Shown here: one piece after another, positions 26,359-34,350 of the stretch | How the letters are laid out: every line of letters begins with the position of its first letter | How positions within the stretch are numbered: the stretch's first letter is position 1 | Made by a program: the position numbers and the translations under genes | Assembly (NCBI GenBank): GCA_044224315.1 | Contig: JBGAKR010000005.1 | Coordinates: 62,001-126,000, forward strand | DNA: 64,000 nucleotides | Source: JAGXTF01 sp044224315 | GTDB lineage: Bacteria > Bacteroidota > Bacteroidia > NS11-12g > UBA955 | Direction of reading: 5' to 3' | Notes under the pieces: generated by a model | The model's input: only the letters and a program-made list of their open reading frames with translations | The model's database searches: none | What the model was told of the DNA's origin: nothing

Positions 26359-27067
26359 AAATTTCCATCGGTACTTCAATCACCAGAATCTCTGCCCCAA
26401 CCTGGGCATTGAATACTACTGTATCTGTATCCCATACGCCCAATGCATCGCGCGCAGATAATTGCTGACCGGAAATCTGCACATTGCCATCCAATATAAA
26501 TACATACACCCCTTGGTTTGGGCCATGCAGGGTATAATTGAAATCGGATACTTCTGCTGCTTTATATACTGAGAACCAGGCCTGTTGATGAATTTTTACG
26601 CCCTCTCCGTCCACTGGAGATACGAGGGTTTGCCACTTCCCTATCCGTTCGGCTGGGTCAAATGTTTTCTGGTCGTAGCCGGGGGTTAAATTTTTAGTAT
26701 CAGGGAAAACCCAAATCTGCAAAAACTTAACAGTGTCGGTATGGCTTTGGTTGTATTCCGAGTGCTGCACACCTGTGCCCGCCGACATAATTTGCACATC
26801 GCCGTGCCTGATTATCCCTATATTGCCCATGCTATCCTTATGCTCAAGCACACCTTGAAGGGGAATACTCACTATCTCCATATTATCGTGCGGATGAGTA
26901 CCAAACCCACCACCGGGTGCAACGGTATCGTCATTGAGCACTCTAAGTGCGCCAAAATGTATTTTTTCGGGGTCGTAAAAGTGACCGAAGCTAAAACTGT
27001 GGTAACTATCTAACCAGGAAAACTGATTATGACCACGGGTTGAGGATGGATGAAATATACTTTTCAT
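26357..27067 (-). CDS. Pirin family protein
   Basis: The 236-residue product has the pirin bicupin features: F-S-F-G-H-F-Y-D-P-E near the start, G-F-G-T-H-P-H-D-N-M-E-I-V-S with the metal-binding His residues, and T-G-V-Q-H-S-E-Y-N (His and Glu ligands). The second cupin is weaker, with V-Y-V-F-I-L-D-G-N-V. Some pirins are quercetinases or redox-linked regulators; no specific function follows from sequence. I chose the ATG at 27067 since the family starts M-K-S-I-F-H-P; the ATG six codons upstream is also possible. It is divergent from the VOC protein gene, separated by 66 bases. Confidence 0.9.
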   Translation of the reverse strand: MKSIFHPSSTRGHNQFSWLDSYHSFSFGHFYDPEKIHFGALRVLNDDTVAPGGGFGTHPHDNMEIVSIPLQGVLEHKDSMGNIGIIRHGDVQIMSAGTGVQHSEYNQSHTDTVKFLQIWVFPDTKNLTPGYDQKTFDPAERIGKWQTLVSPVDGEGVKIHQQAWFSVYKAAEVSDFNYTLHGPNQGVYVFILDGNVQISGQQLSARDALGVWDTDTVVFNAQVGAEILVIEVPMEI

Positions 27068-27133
27068 ATTTGTTTGTTTAAACAAATATCGTGCCCGATT
27101 TTGTTTGTGTCAGCATCAAAAATAGTATATTGC

Positions 27134-27535
27134 ATGCCTATGGAATCATTTATTACTGGCATAGGGGGCGTATTTTTTCGCACGGCCCACAAAACCAATA
27201 CTTTGAAATGGTTTGAAACCCATTTTGGAATGAAAGCAGAGAGTTGGGGCGCTGTATTCCCCTGGCGCGACCATGCCAATCCCGATAAAGAGGGCACTAC
27301 CAGCTGGGGAGTATTCGAGAACGAATCGGGCTACTTTGGCAACCCCGACCAGCAATACATGATCAATTACCGTGTAAGAAATATGGAAGATTTGCTTGAA
27401 AAACTAAAGGCTGAAGGTGTTGAAATTGTAAAACCCATGGAGAGCATTGAATTCGGCAAATTTGCCTGGGTAAACGACCCCGACGGACATCGCATAGAGC
27501 TATGGGAGCCTGTGGACGAGGCTATGGGTATCTGA
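27134..27535 (+). CDS. VOC (glyoxalase/bleomycin-resistance-like) family protein
   Basis: The 133-residue protein has the vicinal-oxygen-chelate fold pattern: F-F-R-T-A-H-K-T-N-T-L-K-W-F-E-T-H-F-G-M in the first half, then V-R-N-M-E-D-L-L-E-K-L-K-A-E-G-V and W-V-N-D-P-D-G-H-R-I-E-L-W-E-P at the end, where H and E are the usual metal ligands. Single VOC domains serve many roles (lyases, dioxygenases, resistance), so none is assigned. The start is ATG 27134 or the ATG six bases later. The stop abuts the convergent gmhB gene with no spacer. Confidence 0.85.
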   Translation: MPMESFITGIGGVFFRTAHKTNTLKWFETHFGMKAESWGAVFPWRDHANPDKEGTTSWGVFENESGYFGNPDQQYMINYRVRNMEDLLEKLKAEGVEIVKPMESIEFGKFAWVNDPDGHRIELWEPVDEAMGI

Positions 27536-28033
27536 CTAAATCTGCACCATTGAGGCTTTGATGCCGTGGTTGGTTTCTACCAATACGCCTTTTACACCAG
27601 CACCGGCGGCAGCCTCCATATCGCGGGGTTTATCGCCGATCATAATGCAGTTTTCCGGTTTCAGATTAAAACGGTGCAGGGCTTTTTCTACCATCAAACT
27701 GCCCGGTTTGCGACACAGACAGCGGCCAAAATACTCAGGGTGATGCGGGCAATGATAAAAGGCATCTATGGCAAAGCCCAATTTATTGCAACTGCCTTGC
27801 AGGTAATTATGAATGGCCGTAAGATCCGATTCGGTATACAAGCCTTTGGAAATGCCTGCCTGATTGGTAATCACTATCAATCCATATCCGGCATCCCAGA
27901 GTTGTTTCAGATTTTCAAGCACGTCTGGCAGTATATCAAACTGATTTACATGGGTAGTATAATCGCCCGGATCGTGGTTTACAACCCCATCCCTATCGAT
28001 AAAAACAGCTTTTTCGAATTTTCTTTCAGACAT
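27536..28033 (-). CDS. gmhB: D-glycero-D-manno-heptose 1,7-bisphosphate 7-phosphatase (GmhB-type HAD)
   Basis: The 165-residue HAD phosphatase has F-I-D-R-D-G-V-V-N (nucleophile and acid Asp), V-I-T-N-Q-A-G-I, and M-I-G-D-K-P-R-D-M-E-A-A. It contains the GmhB-type zinc site: C-P-H-H-P-E and C-L-C-R-K-P. The family removes the 7-phosphate of heptose bisphosphate in the pathway to ADP- or GDP-heptose for lipopolysaccharide or S-layer. Some close relatives act on other histidinol- or sugar-phosphates, so substrate is inferred. It stands alone here, without hldE or gmhA, and is divergent from the glycosyltransferase gene with 35 bases between. Confidence 0.88.
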   Translation of the reverse strand: MSERKFEKAVFIDRDGVVNHDPGDYTTHVNQFDILPDVLENLKQLWDAGYGLIVITNQAGISKGLYTESDLTAIHNYLQGSCNKLGFAIDAFYHCPHHPEYFGRCLCRKPGSLMVEKALHRFNLKPENCIMIGDKPRDMEAAAGAGVKGVLVETNHGIKASMVQI

Positions 28034-28068
28034 TTCCTGCGAAATAAAGTATTTTCGCCCACCTTTCT

Positions 28069-28794
28069 GTGAGTAAAAGTATCGTAATCATACCCACCTA
28101 CAACGAAATCGAGAATATCGAACGGATGGTGCACAAGGTAATGAGCCTTGAACCGGCCATAGATTTGCTGGTGGTTGACGACAATTCGCCCGATGGCACA
28201 GCAGCTATTGTTGAAGGTTTGCAAAAAAACTACGATGGCCGTTTGCACATTCTAAAACGGGCTGGAAAAAACGGATTAGGTACTGCTTACATTGCAGGCT
28301 TTCACTGGTGCCTGGAAAGAGATTACGCCCATGTTTGCGAAATGGATTGCGATTTCTCTCACAACCCCGATGATTTACCCCGCCTGGTAGCAGCCCTGGA
28401 AGCTGGTGCCGATGTATGCGTGGGCAGCCGATATGTAGGGGGTGTGGTAAACGTGGTCAACTGGCCCATGGGCAGGGTGCTTATGAGCTATTATGCCAGC
28501 AAATATGTACGCATTGTTACGGGATTAAAAGTGGCCGATTCCACAGCCGGATTTATTGCCTATAAAAGAGAAGTGCTGGAAAAATGCGGCATAGATCGCA
28601 TTCGTTTTAAAGGCTATGCATTTCAGATTGAAATGAAGTTTAGAGCAGTGCGCAAAGGCTTTAAACTGGTAGAAGTGCCCATCATTTTTACCGATCGCAC
28701 GGCCGGAACCAGTAAAATGAGCACTAAAATATTCCGCGAAGCCTTGTTTGGCGTGATTGAGCTGCGCTGGAAAGCAATGATTGGTAAAATCTAA
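28069..28794 (+). CDS. Polyprenol-phosphate mannosyltransferase-like GT2 (DPM1-type)
   Basis: The 241-residue protein is a family 2 glycosyltransferase: I-I-P-T-Y-N-E-I-E-N-I at the start, L-V-V-D-D-N-S-P-D-G-T, M-D-C-D-F-S-H-N-P (the D-x-D metal site), and V-G-S-R-Y-V-G-G. The later G-Y-A-F-Q-I-E-M-K and P-I-I-F-T-D-R-T-A-G-T-S-K-M segments are the ones I associate with DPM1. Such enzymes move mannose (or glucose) from a nucleotide sugar to polyprenyl phosphate on the cytoplasmic face. There is no C-terminal membrane anchor, as in the soluble DPM1 type. The start is GTG at 28069, giving M-S-K-S-I-V-I-I-P-T-Y-N-E; no ATG lies nearer. Confidence 0.9.
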   Translation: MSKSIVIIPTYNEIENIERMVHKVMSLEPAIDLLVVDDNSPDGTAAIVEGLQKNYDGRLHILKRAGKNGLGTAYIAGFHWCLERDYAHVCEMDCDFSHNPDDLPRLVAALEAGADVCVGSRYVGGVVNVVNWPMGRVLMSYYASKYVRIVTGLKVADSTAGFIAYKREVLEKCGIDRIRFKGYAFQIEMKFRAVRKGFKLVEVPIIFTDRTAGTSKMSTKIFREALFGVIELRWKAMIGKI

Positions 28795-28833
28795 AACGGC
28801 TTTAATAACAATACCTTAATTATTATTTTATAA

Positions 28834-28862
28834 TTTGCCATGGCAGCGCAAACCTAATTTTG
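28834..28862 (+). promoter_or_regulatory. Candidate Bacteroidota promoter (TTTG / TAATTTTG)
   Basis: TTTG at 28834-28837 is followed after 17 bases by TAATTTTG (28855-28862), close to the TTG-N17-23-TAnnTTTG form. The CHAD gene ATG lies 13 bases downstream, giving a very short leader. Confidence 0.5.
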
Positions 28863-28875
28863 CATGCTATAAAAA

Positions 28876-29706
28876 ATGAATCACCCTATAGATTCTACTC
28901 CGGGAATAAACTACAATTCCATTTTGCTCCAGCATTTTAATGCATTAGAAAATCACCTGGAAACTTTAAAAACCCCTAAAAAAAACGAGATTCACAATTT
29001 TCGTTTATGGGCGAAACAACTGCGCAGTTTATTAGAAATTGCAGAAACCATCTCTAATGGTGAATTTAAAAGTAAAAGCATTTACAAACTGATAAGACCC
29101 TTATATAAAGCCGCTGGCAGAATAAGGGAGAACCATATTTCCTTAGCTTTGCTCAAAAAGCTCAACATTGAAAATAAATATGTACAGGTTTTACAAAAAG
29201 AATTAAACAGCGAGAATCGACTGCACGTAAAACATTTAAAATCTAAAGTAAAAGCGTTTCACTTTCAATATTTCAGAAGGTCGGTACAGAAATTAATAAT
29301 TAAACTGGATGCAGATTTACCCGACAATTTGCAGTCAGTAATTGAAAATCTGGCCATGCATTACAAACAGCAGATTCACTCGTATTTAAATGATTTACAC
29401 AGCGATGAAATTTTACATAATTTAAGAAAATCAATAAAACAATATTTATATTTTTTAGATTTATTATCTCAATTTAATACACAATTAGCCACCCCGTCAA
29501 ACACAGTTTACAGCAATACACTGGCCGCAGTTGAAAGCAAAATCGGGAAACGCAATGATTATTGTGCATTATTAAATACAATTGAAACGCATAAAATCAA
29601 GACGCATAAAAAAGGCAGGCTCAATTTAGAATTACAAATTCAGGAGCTGCTTTTGTTGGCATTAAATACCATTCAAAAACAATTATTGGAGTTAGATAAG
29701 GGTTAA
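28876..29706 (+). CDS. CHAD domain protein
   Basis: The 276-residue protein is all-helical and basic, with paired histidine/arginine/lysine helices: I-H-N-F-R-L-W-A-K-Q-L-R near residue 40 and L-H-N-L-R-K-S-I-K-Q-Y near residue 180. This H-x-x-R-x-x-x-K spacing, present twice, is the signature of CHAD, a polyphosphate-binding helical domain found alone or with CYTH/ppx genes. Binding to polyphosphate granules is therefore the likely role, but there are no ppk or ppx genes nearby. The stop overlaps the convergent moaCB stop by four bases. Its base composition is noticeably more AT-rich than the neighbouring genes. Confidence 0.8.
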   Translation: MNHPIDSTPGINYNSILLQHFNALENHLETLKTPKKNEIHNFRLWAKQLRSLLEIAETISNGEFKSKSIYKLIRPLYKAAGRIRENHISLALLKKLNIENKYVQVLQKELNSENRLHVKHLKSKVKAFHFQYFRRSVQKLIIKLDADLPDNLQSVIENLAMHYKQQIHSYLNDLHSDEILHNLRKSIKQYLYFLDLLSQFNTQLATPSNTVYSNTLAAVESKIGKRNDYCALLNTIETHKIKTHKKGRLNLELQIQELLLLALNTIQKQLLELDKG

Positions 29707-30614
29707 TCATGCCTGGCTCCGCTGGCTACTTTAAACAGGTGCAAAATATAGGGGAAAAGCGCATCCATGGTTTCTTCCGCGCCTCTGGTGCTCCCTGGCA
29801 AAGTAAGAATTAGGGTGTTTTTTCGATATCCGGCAATGCCACGGCTCACCATGGCCCAGGGCATACGTTCCTGTCCATAATTGCGCGCTGCCTCCATAAT
29901 TCCAGGTACTTCCCGGTCTATCAGCGGGCGTATGGTTTCAGGTGTCACATCACGCGGCGATAAACCTGTTCCTCCGGTAAAAATCAATAAATCCAATGGA
30001 GTTTCAGCACCATCAAGAACCACTTTTTCAATCATGGATGGTTCATCTGCAATCACAGAATAATTTACAATTTCAATTCCATATTTCTGCAATTTTTCCA
30101 TAATTACCTTACCCGCCTTATCCTCTTTTTTACCGGCAGAAACCGAATCGGAACATACGATTACACCCGCTAAAACCCTGTGCTTTGGCAATTGAGAAAA
30201 ATCAGATTTACCCCCTTTTTTGTGTATTAATTTAATATTTTTTATTTCAATACCTTTGTCGATGGGTTTTAGCATATCATACATAGTTAGCGCGGCCACA
30301 GAGGCTCCGTGCATGGCTTCTACTTCCACACCTGTGCGGTAAATGGTTTTTACTTCTACCCTGATTTTTATTTCCAGCCCAATTAATTCGGATTGAATGG
30401 AACAATTTTCAATTGGCAATGGATGACAATCCGGTATCACATTGGAGGTGTTTTTCACAGCCAGTAATCCGGCTGCGCGGGCAAATTCAAATACATTGCC
30501 TTTAGGCACCCTATTTTCAGCAACCGCTACAGCGGCACTTTTTTCGCTCAGCTCCACGGTGGCTTCGGCAATGGCAGTGCGTAAGGTTTTTATTTTATGG
30601 GTAATGTCATTCAT
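29703..30614 (-). CDS. moaCB: Bifunctional molybdopterin protein: MoaC fused to MoaB/Mog
   Basis: The 303-residue protein joins two cofactor enzymes. The N-terminal MoaC part (about 1-150) contains A-A-G-L-L-A-V-K-N-T-S, I-P-D-C-H-P-L-P-I and V-E-A-M-H-G-A-S-V-A-A-L-T-M-Y-D, and would finish cyclic pyranopterin monophosphate formation after MoaA. The C-terminal MoaB/Mog part (about 155-303) has C-S-D-S-V-S-A-G, T-G-G-T-G-L-S-P-R-D-V-T-P-E and L-P-G-S-T-R-G-A-E-E, and would adenylate molybdopterin. MoaCB fusions are known in other bacteria. It is the last gene of the operon, three bases after moaE. Confidence 0.93.
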   Translation of the reverse strand: MNDITHKIKTLRTAIAEATVELSEKSAAVAVAENRVPKGNVFEFARAAGLLAVKNTSNVIPDCHPLPIENCSIQSELIGLEIKIRVEVKTIYRTGVEVEAMHGASVAALTMYDMLKPIDKGIEIKNIKLIHKKGGKSDFSQLPKHRVLAGVIVCSDSVSAGKKEDKAGKVIMEKLQKYGIEIVNYSVIADEPSMIEKVVLDGAETPLDLLIFTGGTGLSPRDVTPETIRPLIDREVPGIMEAARNYGQERMPWAMVSRGIAGYRKNTLILTLPGSTRGAEETMDALFPYILHLFKVASGARHD

Positions 30615-30617
30615 TCT

Positions 30618-31061
30618 TTAGCTATTTACTTTCCAGGTTTCTTCACCGTTTTTCCAAACTTCTTTTCCCCATACAGGCACTTCTTTTTTAATGCGTTCTA
30701 CAATATAGCTGCATGCCTCTATGGCGGCCTGTCTGTGGGGCGAAGAAGTAAATACAAATAAGCTCATTTCGCCAGCATTTACGGTACCCAAACTGTGATA
30801 AATATGCATACAGCTGAGCTTATATTTTTCAAATGTATTTTCTCTGATTTCATGAAATTTTTCTATGGCCATATCCTCATACGCTTCGTAATGAATAGAC
30901 TGCACCACGGCACCATCTTTCTCATCGGCCCTTACCTGGCCCAGAAAAATGCTATGGGCCCCTATCTCGTGTTTGGTGGCATGTTTGGCAATACTATCCC
31001 CAATAAATTGGGCGGTTATAGGTCCATCAATAAATACTTTTTTAATTTTTTTTTCACTCAT
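30618..31061 (-). CDS. moaE: Molybdopterin synthase large subunit
   Basis: The 147-residue product has MoaE features: G-A-H-S-I-F-L-G-Q-V-R-A-D, V-Q-S-I-H-Y-E-A-Y-E-D-M-A, the I-Y-H-S-L-G-T-V-N-A-G-E segment, and P-H-R-Q-A-A-I-E-A-C then K-K-E-V-P-V-W-G-K-E near the end. MoaE with the MoaD thiocarboxylate inserts sulfur into precursor Z. The start overlaps the stop of the MoeB-like gene by four bases (ATGA-type coupling). Confidence 0.94.
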   Translation of the reverse strand: MSEKKIKKVFIDGPITAQFIGDSIAKHATKHEIGAHSIFLGQVRADEKDGAVVQSIHYEAYEDMAIEKFHEIRENTFEKYKLSCMHIYHSLGTVNAGEMSLFVFTSSPHRQAAIEACSYIVERIKKEVPVWGKEVWKNGEETWKVNS

Positions 31062-32158
31062 TTCACTTGCGGAATTATGTATTTTTTAAGTTCATTCATT
31101 CCTCCTTCTAAATTCAGGAACTTTTTATTCGGATATCGCATATTCAATACCTCCACTGCCTTCTTGCTGCGATTGCCCGATTGACAGATTACCACAATTT
31201 CGGCATATGCCTCTACATTTAATGAGGCCACAGAAATCAATTTTAGTGGAACATGGATGGTGGTTTTTAATCGGCATACCGGCATTTCATCCTCTTCTCT
31301 TACATCCACAATCAAAATATTTTGGCTTTCGGAAAGTTGCACTAAATCAGCCGCCGAGATGGTATTTTCAGTTACCATATTGCAATACAACGGATAATTA
31401 AAATCCAAAAATTCCTGCAGATTTTTAGGTTGTGCGGGGTGATTGTTTTGAATGATTTCGAATGAATAAAATTGTTGACTTAAGGCATCGAATGTATGCA
31501 ATTGGGCTGTTTCTTTTTGTCCTGTAAGAAACTTAATGGCTAGCAAGGCTTGCATAGTGCCGGTAAAGCCCGGTATTACTCCAACTGTGCCTTCGGTATT
31601 GCAATTCACAACCGAATCGGCCAAGGGTGGTACCGGAAAAATATCTCTATAACTGATATCAGGGGCATTGAGCAAGGCCCATTGCCCCGAAAAACCATTT
31701 ACTGAGGCATATATCCAGGGTTTCTGCAAAACAGCACAGGCATCGTTAATCAGGTAGCGTGTATCAGGTCTATCGGTGCAATCCAGAATAAGCTGGTACT
31801 GCGGAAAGAGCTCGACTGCTAAATTATTTTGAAGTTTTGCAACGTAAGATTGCACCTGCGTAAAAGGGAATCGCCCTTTTATAAAATTGGCTGCAACAGT
31901 AGCTTTAGGCAAACCTAAATCGGCATAATTATACAGCAATTGCCTGTGCAGATTGGTTTCTTCCACGGTATCGAAATCCACAATGCCCAACTTACCCACC
32001 CCTGCGGCGGCGAGGTATTGGAGTGCAGGGCAACCCAAACCGCCTGCCCCTATTACCAAAACAGAGGATTGGAGCAAACTTTCCTGGCCTGTTTTACCGA
32101 TTTCGGCCAGCCTAATTTGCCGATCAAAATACCGCGCTATGTCTGGGTTTAAGCTCAT
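31058..32158 (-). CDS. moeB: MoeB/ThiF-family adenylyltransferase with C-terminal rhodanese domain
   Basis: The 366-residue protein has the E1-like fold: V-I-G-A-G-G-L-G-C-P-A-L-Q-Y-L-A-A-A-G-V, D-F-D-T-V-E-E-T-N-L-H-R-Q, and the late N-C-N-T-E-G-T-V-G, whose Cys fits the position of the family's reactive or conserved cysteine. A rhodanese domain at about 265-366 carries the active loop C-Q-S-G-N-R-S. It should adenylate the C-terminal Gly-Gly of MoaD and supply sulfur. Oddly, both CxxC zinc pairs of E. coli MoeB are missing: the first is replaced by Y-R-D-I-F-P-V, and no second pair occurs before the rhodanese domain. Gene order and overlaps place it between moaD and moaE. Confidence 0.92.
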   Translation of the reverse strand: MSLNPDIARYFDRQIRLAEIGKTGQESLLQSSVLVIGAGGLGCPALQYLAAAGVGKLGIVDFDTVEETNLHRQLLYNYADLGLPKATVAANFIKGRFPFTQVQSYVAKLQNNLAVELFPQYQLILDCTDRPDTRYLINDACAVLQKPWIYASVNGFSGQWALLNAPDISYRDIFPVPPLADSVVNCNTEGTVGVIPGFTGTMQALLAIKFLTGQKETAQLHTFDALSQQFYSFEIIQNNHPAQPKNLQEFLDFNYPLYCNMVTENTISAADLVQLSESQNILIVDVREEDEMPVCRLKTTIHVPLKLISVASLNVEAYAEIVVICQSGNRSKKAVEVLNMRYPNKKFLNLEGGMNELKKYIIPQVK

Positions 32159-32382
32159 CCGCCAGAGAATGGAGGCATACAGGCTACTTCATCACCTGCC
32201 GCCAAGTCTATATTATTGTGTACGACTACCCTATTTACCGCTATAGAAAAAGTTTTGGATTGCAATTGAGGCCATTGAGCTACAAGCAAATTTCGCAACT
32301 GATTAATATCCCTTGCATCAGCTTGGATTTCGCCACTACCGGTTATGGATTTCAGCTCTCCAAAAAAAAGTACTTTAGCCAT
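32155..32382 (-). CDS. moaD: MoaD/ThiS-family sulfur carrier (molybdopterin synthase small subunit)
   Basis: The 75-residue protein has a ubiquitin-like length and ends in F-S-G-G, the double glycine that becomes a thiocarboxylate. It starts M-A-K-V-L-F-F-G-E-L-K-S-I-T-G and includes F-S-I-A-V-N-R and D-E-V-A-C-M-P-P-F. Its stop overlaps the start of the MoeB-like gene by four bases, which fits MoaD as the substrate of that enzyme. Confidence 0.92.
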   Translation of the reverse strand: MAKVLFFGELKSITGSGEIQADARDINQLRNLLVAQWPQLQSKTFSIAVNRVVVHNNIDLAAGDEVACMPPFSGG

Positions 32383-32441
32383 TGCGCTGTCAAAGATACA
32401 ATAGAGATTTAAGCAAAGTTTGATTGGGTTTTAAACATGCA

Positions 32442-33170
32442 TCAACCCAGCAATAATTTAACCGAAGCAATGACCAAAACCGCAGCCAAAAATTTCTTTA
32501 ATTGATTGGGATTCAGCTTCCAGGCACCCAATAATGAGCCAGCAAAACCGCCAAATACGCAGGCCGCAGCAAACATTGGCAAGGCAGAATCCATGGGGGT
32601 GTTTCCCATTTTCGAACCAATGAGTCCGGCAATGGAATTTACAAAAATGAAAAGCGCACTGGTGGTAGCCGCCTGTTTTTGACCCGCCCAACGGCCCAAA
32701 ATAAGTATGGGCGATAAAAACACACCGCCCCCAATACCGGTAAGGCCGCTTATAAAGCCCAACCCGGCACCAATGCACACACTAAGCAGTACTGGCATTT
32801 TTTGCAGATTATTTTCATCTGATTTTTTATTAACCAAAAATAATATAGCAGGAATAATTAAAAGTCCCCCCAAAATCAATTTAAATACCGCAATATCAGG
32901 CTTCAAACTTCCGCCCAAATGCGCCAGGGGGATAGAACCCAGAGCCAAGGGCAAAAATAATTTCCAATTAAAAAAACCAGCCCTCGCGTATTGAATAAAT
33001 GCAATGGCCGAAACCAAAATATTCAATATTAATGCATCCTGTTTAATCATAAATAACGGATAAGAAAAAAGGGCAAGCACCGCAATATATCCACTGGCAC
33101 CGCCATGCCCAACGCTGCTGTAAAGCGTGGCTACCAAAAACAAACAGACTGCAATGGCAACGATTTCCAA
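32442..33170 (-). CDS. TauE/SafE family anion exporter
   Basis: The 242-residue protein is a polytopic membrane protein with roughly eight hydrophobic segments and the TauE/SafE repeat signature G-x-G-G: S-S-V-G-H-G-G-A-S-G-Y near the start and S-G-L-T-G-I-G-G-G-V-F-L-S-P in the second half. Members export sulfite, sulfoacetate or other anions. Here it sits inside the molybdopterin operon, three bases before moeA ends upstream and 59 bases before moaD, so it is co-expressed with cofactor synthesis. Molybdate, sulfite or another oxyanion are all possible substrates. Confidence 0.87.
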   Translation of the reverse strand: MEIVAIAVCLFLVATLYSSVGHGGASGYIAVLALFSYPLFMIKQDALILNILVSAIAFIQYARAGFFNWKLFLPLALGSIPLAHLGGSLKPDIAVFKLILGGLLIIPAILFLVNKKSDENNLQKMPVLLSVCIGAGLGFISGLTGIGGGVFLSPILILGRWAGQKQAATTSALFIFVNSIAGLIGSKMGNTPMDSALPMFAAACVFGGFAGSLLGAWKLNPNQLKKFLAAVLVIASVKLLLG

Positions 33171-33173
33171 AAT

Positions 33174-34349
33174 TTAAAAAGGGATAATGGTTACATAAGA
33201 ACCCGCAGGTAAAAATTCAATTTCGGATGGAATTTCAATCAGGCAATTGGCAAAAGCAAATGCATCCATGCGGTAAGATTCCTGTCCGGGAAGTACTTCT
33301 ACATCCTTATCACTTAAATAACCTTTTACGAAATGGGTAAGTCCTGCCTTTTTATGCAAATCGGATTGCAGGCGCGCTTTTTTGTATTGCAATGCTGAGT
33401 TGGCCCCGCACATGGCATTCACGAGTGGTAAAACATATACATAAAACGAGGTTAAAACCGATCCCGGATTGCCGGGCAATCCAAAAACAGGTTTCCCATT
33501 TTTTGAACCCAGAAACAGGGGTTTGGCGGGTTTTTGTTTTACTTTATAAAACAATTCTTCTACCCCATTTTTTTGCAGTGCTGGTAAAACAAAATCATAA
33601 TCGCCCACTGATATTCCACCGGTAATAAGCAGTAAATCTGCAGTTACCAAAGCTTCAGAAATTGCATCAGAAATTTCATCCAGATTGTCGCCACAAATTC
33701 TAATCTCGGCATCAATGCCAAGGGCTGCCAGTGCAGTGTACAGGCTATACGAATTGCATTCAAAAACCTGTCCGGGTAAAATGGATTTTCCGGGTTTAAT
33801 TATTTCTTTTCCGGTAACAATAATTTTAATTTCAGGACGTGCAAAAACTTCCACTTTATCCAAACCCAGCGAGGCAATAAAACCTATGGATCCCGGATGC
33901 AGCCTATGTCCTTTTTGTAAAACAGTATCGCCTTTTTCGGTTTGGCTGCCCTCCATCCGAATGTGCATGCCGGGTATTATTTTTTCATCTTCGCAATACA
34001 ATATCTGATTCTCTATCCGGGCTTTTTCCTGCATCAGCACGGCGGTGGCTCCACTCGGCACCATGGCTCCGGTAAAAATCCGCATGGCCTCACCAGGTTT
34101 TACGTGGGTTTGTACATGATCGCCAGCTGCAGATTCGCCGATTATTTTAAAACCCGACACACCATCCCAATTATCCAAATTCAAAGCATAACCATCCATG
34201 GCCGAATTATCAAATGCCGGAATATTGTATTGAGAAATAATATCTGTTGCAAGCACATAACCATTGCAATCGTATAATTCACGCATTTCTGCCCTGCCGG
34301 GTTTCAGTAAATTCTGTAATATCTGTCGGGCTTCAACTACGGTAATCAT
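33174..34349 (-). CDS. moeA: Molybdopterin molybdotransferase
   Basis: The 391-residue enzyme has the MoeA layout: P-A-F-D-N-S-A-M-D-G-Y-A near residue 45, R-I-F-T-G-A-M-V-P near 90, the T-G-K-E-I segment, L-I-T-G-G-I-S-V-G-D-Y-D, and P-V-F-G-L-P-G-N-P-G-S-V in the molybdate/MPT-binding domain. It ligates molybdate to adenylated molybdopterin. It follows moaA by one base and precedes the TauE/SafE gene, so it is firmly within the operon. Confidence 0.95.
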   Translation of the reverse strand: MITVVEARQILQNLLKPGRAEMRELYDCNGYVLATDIISQYNIPAFDNSAMDGYALNLDNWDGVSGFKIIGESAAGDHVQTHVKPGEAMRIFTGAMVPSGATAVLMQEKARIENQILYCEDEKIIPGMHIRMEGSQTEKGDTVLQKGHRLHPGSIGFIASLGLDKVEVFARPEIKIIVTGKEIIKPGKSILPGQVFECNSYSLYTALAALGIDAEIRICGDNLDEISDAISEALVTADLLLITGGISVGDYDFVLPALQKNGVEELFYKVKQKPAKPLFLGSKNGKPVFGLPGNPGSVLTSFYVYVLPLVNAMCGANSALQYKKARLQSDLHKKAGLTHFVKGYLSDKDVEVLPGQESYRMDAFAFANCLIEIPSEIEFLPAGSYVTIIPF

Positions 34350-34350
34350 A

